This document shows, piece after piece, positions 26,173 to 34,288 of a DNA stretch of 64,000 bases. Every line of letters begins with the position of its first letter. Position 1 is the stretch's first letter. Origin of the DNA: Saprospiraceae bacterium (GTDB lineage Bacteria; Bacteroidota; Bacteroidia; Chitinophagales; Saprospiraceae); NCBI GenBank assembly GCA_016715965.1, contig JADJXG010000001.1:1679501-1743500 (forward strand), written 5' to 3'. A program made the position numbers and the translations under genes. The notes under the pieces were generated by a model. The model was not told where the DNA came from. It saw nothing but the letters and a program-made list of their open reading frames with translations, and did no database searches.

Positions 26173-27774
26173 TTAAGCCTTTGGGCCAGCTGAGATAATA
26201 TCAGGACTTGCCTTTGATTTGTATTTTTCAAAATTTTTATTGAAAAGTTCTGCCAGGGCTCTTGCTTTGTCGTTGTACTCTGTTGCATTGGCCCAGGTGG
26301 TAGATGGATCCAGTACCTCATTGGAAACTCCAGGACAAGTTTCTGGAAAATGTAAGCCAAAAATATCGTGGGTTTTAAATTTGACTTGGTTCAACTCACC
26401 AGATAAAGCAGCGGTTATCATGGCCCGTGTATAGGATAATTTTATCCTTGATCCCACGCCATAAGGTCCTCCCGTCCATCCTGTATTGACCAGCCAAATT
26501 TGTGGTTTGTATTGATCAATTTTTTCACCCAACATTTTGGCATAATGGGTGGGATGCAGTGGGATGAACGGTGCTCCAAAACAAGCAGAAAAAGTAGCTT
26601 TGGGTTCTGTAACACCCGCTTCTGTGCCTGCTACTTTGGCCGTATACCCAGAAATAAAGTGGTACATCGCTTGTGCAGTGGTCAGTTTGGAGATGGGTGG
26701 AAGAATGCCATAAGCATCGCAGGTCAGGAAAACAATATTCTTGGGATGGCCTCCTCTTGATGGATTTATGGCATTTCTGATATGGTCAATGGGGTAAGAT
26801 ACCCTTGTATTTTCTGTGATTGCACAGTTGGAATAATCTGGTTTGTTGGTATTTGGAAAACAGCCTACATTTTCCAGGATGGCACCGGTTCTGATGGCGT
26901 GAAAAATATCCGGCTCTTTTTCTTCGGTCAGATCGATGCATTTGGCATAACAGCCGCCTTCAAAATTAAAAACTCCGTCGCTTGCCCAACCATGCTCATC
27001 ATCGCCAATCAACTTTCTGTTTGGATCTGCAGACAAAGTGGTTTTGCCGGTTCCGCTCAACCCAAAAAATACAGTAGTGTCTCCTTCTGGGCCAATGTTG
27101 GCAGAGCAATGCATGGGTAATATATTTTTGAACCACGGCAATTCAAAATTCAGAATGGTAAATATAGACTTTTTGATTTCACCGGTATACCCAGAGCCAC
27201 CAATTAATATCATCTTTCTGGTAAAATCAATAATGCTGAAATTGTGCTGCCTTGTACCATCAACAGAAGGATTGGCCTTAAATTCAGGAGCATTGTAAAT
27301 GGTCCAATTTGGAACAAAATTCTGCAATTCCTCCTCAGTTGGACAAATAAACATATTGGAGGCAAATTGTGCACTCCATGGCAACTCAGCGATCAGTCTG
27401 ACCCCTATCTTAAAATCCGGATGGGCGCATGCAAAATTGTCCTGAACAAAAATATCCCTCTCGTTGAAGTGCTGGATCATTTTAAGCCTTAATTGTTCAA
27501 ATTTGTCTTTTGAAAATTTTTGGTTAAATTGATTCCAATCCACCGCGTCTGCAGTAAGGCTGTCTTCCACCGTGAATTTATCCTGAGGGGATCTTCCGGT
27601 AAACTCACCGGTTAATATCATTAATGCGCCAGTGTCACTCAGGTTTCCAAGCTTTCTTTCCAAACTCAACTGCACTAAATCTGAAGGCTTTAGATTGGCA
27701 TAGACCGTCTTTTGGGGCGAAATGCCAGATGTTTCAACCGGAGATTTAGGTGAAACCACACCTTTTAATTTCAT
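26173..27774 (-). CDS. pckA: Phosphoenolpyruvate carboxykinase (ATP)
   Basis: 533 aa, typical length. It converts oxaloacetate and ATP to PEP, ADP and CO2 in gluconeogenesis. Signatures include the PEPCK-specific 'FFGLSGTGKTTLSADPNRKLIGDDEHGW' region (P-loop GLSGTGKT), 'FTGRSPQDKF' near the N-terminus, 'GRGGHPKNIVFLTCDAYG'-type and 'GAPFIPLHPTHYAKMLGEKI'. It is divergent from citrate synthase, so a shared 240-bp control region may balance TCA entry and gluconeogenesis. Confidence 0.98.
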   Translation of the reverse strand: MKLKGVVSPKSPVETSGISPQKTVYANLKPSDLVQLSLERKLGNLSDTGALMILTGEFTGRSPQDKFTVEDSLTADAVDWNQFNQKFSKDKFEQLRLKMIQHFNERDIFVQDNFACAHPDFKIGVRLIAELPWSAQFASNMFICPTEEELQNFVPNWTIYNAPEFKANPSVDGTRQHNFSIIDFTRKMILIGGSGYTGEIKKSIFTILNFELPWFKNILPMHCSANIGPEGDTTVFFGLSGTGKTTLSADPNRKLIGDDEHGWASDGVFNFEGGCYAKCIDLTEEKEPDIFHAIRTGAILENVGCFPNTNKPDYSNCAITENTRVSYPIDHIRNAINPSRGGHPKNIVFLTCDAYGILPPISKLTTAQAMYHFISGYTAKVAGTEAGVTEPKATFSACFGAPFIPLHPTHYAKMLGEKIDQYKPQIWLVNTGWTGGPYGVGSRIKLSYTRAMITAALSGELNQVKFKTHDIFGLHFPETCPGVSNEVLDPSTTWANATEYNDKARALAELFNKNFEKYKSKASPDIISAGPKA

Positions 27775-27808
27775 ACGAATCGAGTTTTGATCAACGAAAA
27801 TGGTGGCT

Positions 27809-27836
27809 CAAAGGTAGCTCAATTATTATTTCCCAA
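27809..27836 (-). promoter_or_regulatory. Promoter of pckA
   Basis: On the minus strand TTG (27836-27834) and TACCTTTG (27816-27809) are 17 nt apart. The leader to the ATG at 27774 would be about 28 nt. Confidence 0.6.
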
Positions 27837-27935
27837 TAGCGTTTAAATAAATATTAACCTGTTGGTTTTGGATCTAAACCATGTGATCTTTAAGTTGTCT
27901 TTTACTAAGTGAAAATTTTTATTTACTGGCATTAA

Positions 27936-27969
27936 TTTGAACGAGATTAGCATAAAAAGGATAGCTTTG
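27936..27969 (+). promoter_or_regulatory. Promoter of the citrate synthase operon
   Basis: TTTG at 27936-27939 and TAGCTTTG at 27962-27969 are 22 nt apart. The predicted start is near 27976, about 39 nt before the ATG. Confidence 0.65.
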
Positions 27970-28014
27970 CCGCGTTTTTTAAATTAGAGTCATCATACGA
28001 GAAATAGAAGCCCA

Positions 28015-29328
28015 ATGGACAGATTAAAAGAATTGTTTAAAATCAAATTTTCGGCTGCCTCTGAAGAAATTAAGACCATTGTAAGGGAACATGGCAACAA
28101 AGTCATCGATAAAGTACAGATCGAACAGGTCTATGGAGGAATGAGAGGTATTAAATCGATGATCTGGGAAACATCTTCCTTGGATGCGATGGAAGGTATC
28201 CGTTTTAGAGGTTATAGTATTCCGGAATTAAGAGAGAAGTTACCCTGCATTGACGGGGCAACCGAACCCCTTCCTGAAGGCCTATTCTGGCTTATGATGA
28301 CAGGAGAATTTCCCACCGATGATGAAGTCAGATGGCTCAGCAGGGAGTGGATGAGAAGAAGCGTGGTCCCTGACCATGTCATTGGAACCATTGACAGTAT
28401 GGACGACAGCATTCATCCTATGACCCAATTTAGCATTGCCATTATGGCCATGCAATGCGAAAGTCTCTTTGTTAAAAAATACAATGAGGGGATGAATAAA
28501 TCCCAATACTGGGATGTTACGTACGAGGATGCTATGAATTTGATCTCCCGGGTTCCCATCGTGGCAGCTTATATTTATCGGAAGGCATTTTGCAACAAGG
28601 ATATCATCAGACCCAATAGAGATTTGGACTGGAGTGCCAATTTTGCTTATATGATGGGCTATGACTCGGATGCATTCAAGGATTTAATGAGACTCTATCT
28701 GACAATTCACGCGGATCATGAGGGAGGTAACGCTTCTGCCCATACGGTACATTTGGTAGGATCTACCCTGAGCGATGCCTATTTATCCCTGTCAGCAGGT
28801 ATGAATGCATTGGCCGGACCCCTGCATGGATTGGCAAATCAGGAAGTAATGGATTGGATTTATGACATGATTCGGGATCTGGGTACCAATGACCCGAGCA
28901 AAGATCAAATCGCAGACTATGTGAGAAAAACCCTTGCTCAGGGCATTGTGGTCCCAGGCTATGGACATGCCGTATTAAGGGTGGCGGATCCAAGATTTAT
29001 GGCTCAGATGGAATTTGCCAAAAAACATTGTGCAGAAGATCCAATGGTCAAAATTGTTTGGAACGTTTTTGAAGTTGTACCCGATATACTTGGCAGTCTT
29101 GGCAAGGTGAAGAATCCATGGCCAAACGTGGATGCTCATTCTGGTGCTCTTCTGGAGCATTTTGGATTTAAACAACACAATTTTTACACCGTATTGTTTG
29201 GCGTCTCGAGGGCTTTGGGAGTTTTGGCCCACCTTTGTTGGGACCGCGCCCTAAATTTACCATTGGAAAGACCCAAATCTCTTACGACAGAAGAGATCAA
29301 ATTGTTTATTAAAAATTCTTCAAACTAA
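28015..29328 (+). CDS. gltA: Citrate (Si)-synthase, mitochondrial/eukaryote-like type
   Basis: 437 aa. It condenses acetyl-CoA and oxaloacetate to citrate. The catalytic triad is H271 (GPLHGLANQEV), H318 (VPGYGHAVLR) and D373 (NVDAHSG), almost the numbering of mitochondrial citrate synthase. The whole chain follows the mitochondrial enzyme: 'GGMRGIKSMIWETSSLD', 'GIRFRGYSIPEL', 'EPLPEGLFWLMMTG', 'HADHEGGNASAHT', 'KNPWPNVDAHSG', 'FYTVLFGVSRALGVLAHL'. This differs from the common E. coli-type hexameric bacterial enzyme. Eukaryote-like citrate synthases are known in Geobacteraceae, so occurrence in bacteria has precedent. It is followed after 15 nt by gcvH. Confidence 0.97.
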   Translation: MDRLKELFKIKFSAASEEIKTIVREHGNKVIDKVQIEQVYGGMRGIKSMIWETSSLDAMEGIRFRGYSIPELREKLPCIDGATEPLPEGLFWLMMTGEFPTDDEVRWLSREWMRRSVVPDHVIGTIDSMDDSIHPMTQFSIAIMAMQCESLFVKKYNEGMNKSQYWDVTYEDAMNLISRVPIVAAYIYRKAFCNKDIIRPNRDLDWSANFAYMMGYDSDAFKDLMRLYLTIHADHEGGNASAHTVHLVGSTLSDAYLSLSAGMNALAGPLHGLANQEVMDWIYDMIRDLGTNDPSKDQIADYVRKTLAQGIVVPGYGHAVLRVADPRFMAQMEFAKKHCAEDPMVKIVWNVFEVVPDILGSLGKVKNPWPNVDAHSGALLEHFGFKQHNFYTVLFGVSRALGVLAHLCWDRALNLPLERPKSLTTEEIKLFIKNSSN

Positions 29329-29343
29329 TAAAACCATACTAAA

Positions 29344-29736
29344 ATGCATTTTGCCGAAAACGTCAAATACACCAAAGAACACGAGTGGATTCGTGTGGAA
29401 GGAAATCAAGCCTACATAGGAATATCCGATTTTGCACAGTCTGAATTGGGAGATATCGTTTATGTAGAAGTAGATACAGTGGGAGAAACGGTGAGTAAGG
29501 ATGAAATTTTTGGCACCGTGGAAGCTGTTAAAACCACCTCTGATCTTTACATGCCTGTATCAGGAACCATCCTTGAATTTAATCCGGATTTAGATGAAAA
29601 ATCTGGCAACGATCCGACTCTTATCAATACCGATCCATTCGGAAAAGGATGGATCATAAAAATTGAATTGACCAATCCATCTGAATTGGATGAACTGATG
29701 GACTCTGCGGCCTATTCTAATTTGGTAGGCAAGTAA
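29344..29736 (+). CDS. gcvH: Glycine cleavage system H protein
   Basis: 130 aa, normal length. The lipoyl-lysine is K63 in 'FGTVEAVKTTSDLYMPVSG'. H protein shuttles the aminomethyl group between the P, T and L proteins, and it is also an early acceptor in lipoate assembly in some bacteria. gcvP and gcvT are not in the window. It is directly followed, without any gap (TAAATG), by the VanZ-like gene, an arrangement often seen in Bacteroidota. Confidence 0.98.
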   Translation: MHFAENVKYTKEHEWIRVEGNQAYIGISDFAQSELGDIVYVEVDTVGETVSKDEIFGTVEAVKTTSDLYMPVSGTILEFNPDLDEKSGNDPTLINTDPFGKGWIIKIELTNPSELDELMDSAAYSNLVGK

Positions 29737-30156
29737 ATGTCTCCGGTTTCTACCGGATTGGTTTATTTTCTAAAGCTCAGAGCCAATTTTCTGGGTTGGA
29801 TTACAGTAATTGCGATTGTTGTGTTGTCCATATTGCCCAACTCTGCTTTGACTCCAATTCATTTCAAGGATTTGCTTCACCTTGACAAGTTGGGCCACCT
29901 TGGTTTTTATGGGGCTGCCACTTTTTTCTTTTTGATTGCTCCTTTTCAAAAAGAAACAAGAAGCAGGAGGAATTTAACAATATGTGCTGGTCTATCTTTA
30001 TTGGGTATTGTTTTGGAATGCTTCCAGGATTGGATTGGACAAGGAAGGAAATGGGATACATTGGACCTTTTGGCCAATTTCTTGGGAATAATCTTGGCAT
30101 TTCTTTTTTTTCTTTTGTTCAAAAGTAAATTTCAGCTTGATTCATTAAATCAATAG
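29737..30156 (+). CDS. VanZ-like membrane protein
   Basis: 139 aa with about four hydrophobic segments ('WITVIAIVVLSILPNSALTP', 'KLGHLGFYGAATFFFLIAPF', 'NLTICAGLSLLGIVLECFQDWI', 'LLANFLGIILAFLFFLLF'). The family pattern D-K-x-x-H-x-x-x-Y and E-x-x-Q ... R-x-x-x-x-x-D-x-x-x-N is present ('LDKLGHLGFYG', 'LECFQDW', 'RKWDTLDLLANF'). VanZ-like proteins have no firmly known activity outside VanZ of teicoplanin resistance. Here resistance is not implied. The ATG abuts the gcvH stop codon. Confidence 0.88.
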   Translation: MSPVSTGLVYFLKLRANFLGWITVIAIVVLSILPNSALTPIHFKDLLHLDKLGHLGFYGAATFFFLIAPFQKETRSRRNLTICAGLSLLGIVLECFQDWIGQGRKWDTLDLLANFLGIILAFLFFLLFKSKFQLDSLNQ

Positions 30157-30184
30157 TATTGCTTTTTTCGTTCTATACCAGCGT

Positions 30185-31033
30185 ATGTCATTGAGAAATT
30201 TTCTGCTCAAAAATCATCCCAACGAGAAATTGGATCAGCTGGTATTTGAAAACAGAAACAAATCTTATGGTGCTTATGTGTTGAGGAGACTTTATCCCAA
30301 ACACATGCTGAAGGCAATGATCCTGTCCATCCTGCTTTCCTTAGTGTTGGTCTTTTTCAAGATCATTTTCGACAAGTTGATAGTGGCTGAACCAATGAAT
30401 GTAGAAGATCTGGTGATGAAAGAATATCAAATCCCTGAGTTGATAGCACCACAAGGCAAGACGGGAGTATTAAAAAAAACAAGTCCAGACATTGCTACAC
30501 CAGTAAAGGAAGTAAAATCTCCGACAAAATCAAAATCATCTCAATTGAAGGTGGTTAAAGACACCCCGGTGGAGACCGAACAAAATGTGAGCAACAACCA
30601 GGAAGAAGTGAATGAGAATGATAAAGAAGGTCAAGCGAAGGGCAAGGAGGGAACTGGTGATGAAATATTCGGTTATGTAAGCAACATGCCTCTTTTTCCA
30701 GGTTGTGAAAATCAGGAATGGAATTACTCAGAGAGAAAAAAATGCTCAGATAAAAAACTCAGAGATTTTCTCAAATACAACTTGAAATATCCTTCTCAAG
30801 CCATTAAAAACAATACCGAAGGAACGGTGCTAATACAGTTCATTGTGGAAAAAAATGGATTTGTATCTGATGTAAAAATTCTCCAGGACATTGGAGATGG
30901 CTGCGGAGCAGAAGCCAGAAGGGTGGTGGAAATGATGAACAACATGAATCAAAAGTGGACACCGGGATTGCAGAAAGGCCAACACCCTGTCAGGGTACAA
31001 TATACCTTACCCGTGGTCTTCGAGGGTCGATGA
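30185..31033 (+). CDS. Energy transducer TonB
   Basis: 282 aa. The N-terminal cytoplasmic segment has the Bacteroidota signature 'LDQLVFENRNKSYGAYVLRRLY', followed by one membrane helix ('MILSILLSLVLVFF'). A charged, low-complexity periplasmic linker follows (about 95-165). The TonB C-terminal domain is at about 185-282 ('LKYPSQAIKNNTEGTVLIQFIVEKNGFVSDVKIL', ending 'VRVQYTLPVVFEGR'). It couples the inner-membrane proton gradient to outer-membrane receptors. exbB and exbD are not nearby. It ends the citrate synthase-gcvH-vanZ run. Confidence 0.94.
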   Translation: MSLRNFLLKNHPNEKLDQLVFENRNKSYGAYVLRRLYPKHMLKAMILSILLSLVLVFFKIIFDKLIVAEPMNVEDLVMKEYQIPELIAPQGKTGVLKKTSPDIATPVKEVKSPTKSKSSQLKVVKDTPVETEQNVSNNQEEVNENDKEGQAKGKEGTGDEIFGYVSNMPLFPGCENQEWNYSERKKCSDKKLRDFLKYNLKYPSQAIKNNTEGTVLIQFIVEKNGFVSDVKILQDIGDGCGAEARRVVEMMNNMNQKWTPGLQKGQHPVRVQYTLPVVFEGR

Positions 31034-31315
31034 AATCTGAAGTGCAAAATCTGAATTGAATTTTTTCAGGAAGTGTTTGTAATTTTGTTTGAATTAATAA
31101 TTTTTCACCTTAAATTTAAAAAACAATTTTTACCAATAGTTTGCGACTTTTGGATTTTAAGATGGTTTCAATTAATTAAAACGCTAGAATCATTTTAACC
31201 CAATCCCCTATTAAATTCTTAACTGACGATCGCCTTCTGTTCAAATGGGACAAAATCCATTGATGATCTTCTAAAAAAATCCATCAAACCACGGACTTGT
31301 AAAAGCATAATGCGC

Positions 31316-31879
31316 CTATACGGTCATTATTTCCTTCTCCTTTCCTTCGATGATCTTATCTACTTTTTGGCTGTATTCCGTCACCAGATTTTGGATATCG
31401 TGTTCGCGGGCTTTGGCAAGGTCTTCAGAGAGCCCGTTCTTTTGTTCTTTTTTAATATAATCAAGTATCTTGTGTCTGGTAGAACGGATGCTTATTTTTG
31501 CTTCTTCTCCGTAATGGCGGGCCTGCTTGACAAATTCTTTTCTGCGCTCTTCTGTCAATGGCGGGATGCTGATTCGTATCATCTCACCATCATTTTGAGG
31601 TGTTATGCCAAGGTTGGCAGCAAAAATGGAGTGCTCTATCTCACCAATGATTTTCTTTTCCCAGGGTGTAATGGTAATGGTTCTTGCGTCGGCCAGGCCC
31701 ACATTGGCTACCTGATTGACAGGAGTTGGAGAACCATAGTAGTTGACCAGAATTCCATCCAACAAATTGGTAGATGCTTTTCCAGTCCTGACCCGCTGCA
31801 ATTCCTTCTGAAGGTGATCCAATGATTTTTCAAAATCCTGTTTGGCCTGTTTGATTTGTTGGTCAAGTTCTGCGGACAT
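31316..31879 (-). CDS. frr: Ribosome recycling factor
   Basis: 187 aa, normal length (about 185). The family core 'LQRVRTGKASTNLLDGILVNYYGSPTPVNQVANV', 'PWEKKIIGEIEHSIFAANLGITPQNDGEMIRISIPPLTEERRKEFVKQ' is intact. It splits post-termination ribosomes together with EF-G. pyrH, its usual partner upstream, is absent; a Zn peptidase gene precedes it 62 nt away on the same strand. The plus-strand frame across it is a shadow. Confidence 0.98.
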   Translation of the reverse strand: MSAELDQQIKQAKQDFEKSLDHLQKELQRVRTGKASTNLLDGILVNYYGSPTPVNQVANVGLADARTITITPWEKKIIGEIEHSIFAANLGITPQNDGEMIRISIPPLTEERRKEFVKQARHYGEEAKISIRSTRHKILDYIKKEQKNGLSEDLAKAREHDIQNLVTEYSQKVDKIIEGKEKEIMTV

Positions 31880-31941
31880 ATTGGTTGGTTGAATTATGAT
31901 GCAAATTAAAGGAATCTGCTTATTTTCTGAAACAAAAATAT

Positions 31942-32649
31942 TTAATCACGTGAGCTTCCCATGTATCTTAGGATCAGGAATATCAGCATCACCAAAGAGG
32001 AAAGAGCAGCGGCCACATAAGTCATGGCGGCCCATTTAAGAGCATCTTTTGCGCCATCGTATTCTGCTCCATGGGTTGAGCCTGTATCATTAAGCCATAC
32101 CAACGCTCTTTTGCTTGCATCAAATTCAACAGGTAAAGTGATCAAACTAAAAATTGTGGTGATCATAAAAGCCACAATGGTTATCAATAGAAGGGTTGGA
32201 AAGGTATTGGCCAACATAAAAGCAAACAATAAAAGGAATTGTTGCGCCATACTTGCAACTTTAACAACGGGAACTAATTTTGACCTGAGCTGGAGCATTG
32301 AATATGCAGTATCATGCTGGACAGCGTGACCACATTCGTGGGCAGCAACTGCAGCGGATGCAATGGATCTTCCATGATAGACATCTGGACTTAAGTTTAC
32401 AGTTTTATCAAGTGGATTGTAATGGTCACTTAGATAACCCTGAGATTCCAAGACCCTTACATCGTGAATTCCATAATGCCTCAGCATTTTTTCTGCCACA
32501 TCTTTTCCTGACTGACCCGACCTTAATCCAATGGCTGAGTAATGGGTAAACTTTGATTTTAATACATTTTGGACTAGATACCCGATTCCCGACATCACCA
32601 GGGCCAAAACATTAAAAATCATATAATCCGCATTCATAAACGCATTCAT
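31942..32649 (-). CDS. YugP-like membrane zinc metallopeptidase
   Basis: 235 aa. The zinc motif HECGH lies in 'AAVAAHECGHAVQHD' at about residue 103, with the family start 'GIHDVRVLESQGYLSDHYNP' and 'TVNLSPDVYHGRSIASAAV' just before it. Several hydrophobic helices flank it ('LLLFAFMLANTFPTLLLITIVAFMI', 'AALSSLVMLIFLILRYMG'). The family (Zn metallopeptidase, PF04298 type) is widespread and membrane-embedded; its substrates are unknown. It may be co-transcribed with frr. Confidence 0.93.
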   Translation of the reverse strand: MNAFMNADYMIFNVLALVMSGIGYLVQNVLKSKFTHYSAIGLRSGQSGKDVAEKMLRHYGIHDVRVLESQGYLSDHYNPLDKTVNLSPDVYHGRSIASAAVAAHECGHAVQHDTAYSMLQLRSKLVPVVKVASMAQQFLLLFAFMLANTFPTLLLITIVAFMITTIFSLITLPVEFDASKRALVWLNDTGSTHGAEYDGAKDALKWAAMTYVAAALSSLVMLIFLILRYMGSSRD

Positions 32650-32754
32650 ATTCTTCTGATTTATTGATTCAATAATTTATTGTATTGCTTAAACAAATTT
32701 ATGGAAAAAAGATTCTGGCTTAATTCAAAAATTTTTGTTATCATTTTATAGGAA

Positions 32755-34035
32755 TCAATGGAGCATTTCTTTTCCAAAATATGGAACCAGGGCTTTTGGA
32801 ATTCGAATGCCATTCTCCGTTTGATGGTTTTCTAACAATGATGCTACGATTCTGGCCAAAGCCAATGCACTGCCATTTAGAGAATGGGCAAGGCGAATCT
32901 CACCAGATTCGGATTTAAAGCGCAGCTTCATTCGGTTGGTTTGGAAGGTTTCAAAATTGGAAACCGAACTTACCTCCAGCCATCTCTGTTGTGCGGCTGA
33001 CCAAACTTCAAAATCATAAGTTAAGGCAGATGCAAATCCCATATCTCCTCCACACAGTCTGAGGATTCTATAAGGCAACTCAAGTTTTTGTAAAAGACCC
33101 TCTACATGTTTTAACATTGCTTCCAATGCATTGTAGGAATTGTCCGGATGCTCAATTCTGACAATTTCAATTTTATCAAATTGATGAACGCGATTGAGGC
33201 CTTTGACATGAGCTCCATAAGATCCTGCTTCCCTCCTGAAGCAAGGCGTGTATCCTGTGAGAAGGATCGGCAATTCATGTTCTTTTAAAATGACGTCGCG
33301 GTAAATATTGGTCACTGGTACTTCTGCAGTAGGTATTAAATACAAATCATCTTTCTCAATGAAATACATCTGCGCTTCCTTGTCAGGCAACTGGCCTGTT
33401 CCCCTTGCGGAATCTTCATTGACCAATAAAGGAGCTTGGATTTCTTCATAGCCCGAAGAACTTGCCTCATCCAAGAAAAAATTGATCAGGGCTCTTTGCA
33501 AACGAGCACCATTTTGTCGATAAAGAATAAATCCTGAACCACTGATTTTGACACCCAATTCCATGTCAAATACTTTGTATTTTTTGGCGAGCTCCCAATG
33601 AGGTAACGCATCTGGTCCCAATGAGGGAAGAGGTCCTTCCCAGGCTTTGTATATTTCATTGTCTTCAGCGCTTTTTCCAACAGGAACAGATTCATGGGGA
33701 ACATTTGGTATTTGTATCAGTAATGCCTCTAGTTTTTCTTGAGCTATTCTCAATTCTTCTTCATTGATTTTGTTTTCATTTTTTAAATCCGCAACTTGAA
33801 GTTTTAATTTTTCTGCATCGGATTTTCGACCCGATTTCATCAAATCTCCAATCTCTTTTGAGATGGAATTGATTTGTGAAAGGATTGCATCCGTTTTTGA
33901 TTGAGCTGCTTTGCGCTGATCATCTGTTAAAATGACCTCGTCTATACTTTGAAGCAATGAATCGGATCCATTTCTTTTACTTAAACCACTCACAATGCGA
34001 TCCTTTTCATTTCTCAGCAACCTCAATTCCAACAT
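32755..34035 (-). CDS. serS: Seryl-tRNA synthetase
   Basis: 426 aa, the standard bacterial length. An N-terminal coiled-coil arm (about 30-110, charged heptads) is followed by the class II catalytic core: 'PTAEVPVTNIYRDVI' (motif 1 area), 'CFRREAGSYGAHVKGLNRVHQFDKIEIV' (motif 2) and 'HSLNGSALALARIVASLLENHQ' (motif 3). It charges tRNA-Ser and tRNA-Sec-type acceptors with serine. It is divergent from rho, with a 250-bp shared region. Confidence 0.99.
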   Translation of the reverse strand: MLELRLLRNEKDRIVSGLSKRNGSDSLLQSIDEVILTDDQRKAAQSKTDAILSQINSISKEIGDLMKSGRKSDAEKLKLQVADLKNENKINEEELRIAQEKLEALLIQIPNVPHESVPVGKSAEDNEIYKAWEGPLPSLGPDALPHWELAKKYKVFDMELGVKISGSGFILYRQNGARLQRALINFFLDEASSSGYEEIQAPLLVNEDSARGTGQLPDKEAQMYFIEKDDLYLIPTAEVPVTNIYRDVILKEHELPILLTGYTPCFRREAGSYGAHVKGLNRVHQFDKIEIVRIEHPDNSYNALEAMLKHVEGLLQKLELPYRILRLCGGDMGFASALTYDFEVWSAAQQRWLEVSSVSNFETFQTNRMKLRFKSESGEIRLAHSLNGSALALARIVASLLENHQTENGIRIPKALVPYFGKEMLH

Positions 34036-34091
34036 ATTTCTTAATTTAGGACAATTTTAGACGAAATAATTCATTTAACCCGAAAATAATA

Positions 34092-34119
34092 TTTGTGAAC
34101 AAAAAAAGTTTTAACTTTG
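34092..34119 (+). promoter_or_regulatory. Probable promoter of rho, with a long leader
   Basis: TTTG at 34092-34095 and TAACTTTG at 34112-34119 are 16 nt apart, slightly short for the consensus. It would leave a leader of about 160 nt before the rho ATG at 34289. Confidence 0.5.
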
Positions 34120-34288
34120 TGCAGTTAAAGGCATCCAACCCGTTCTAATCATTTCCAGAGATTTTATTTTTTTGAATTCGTTCACCAGTCTCTCACGATT
34201 TGAATTTTAGACAGAGTTTGCCAAAATCAAACCATTTTTCATTCCTATTTAACTCATTTACAAATAATTAAATTGTCAGATCGTGGCT

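Noticed and set aside
31310..31825. 171-codon plus-strand frame opposite frr
   Set aside because: Shadow of the ribosome recycling factor, whose sequence is unmistakable.
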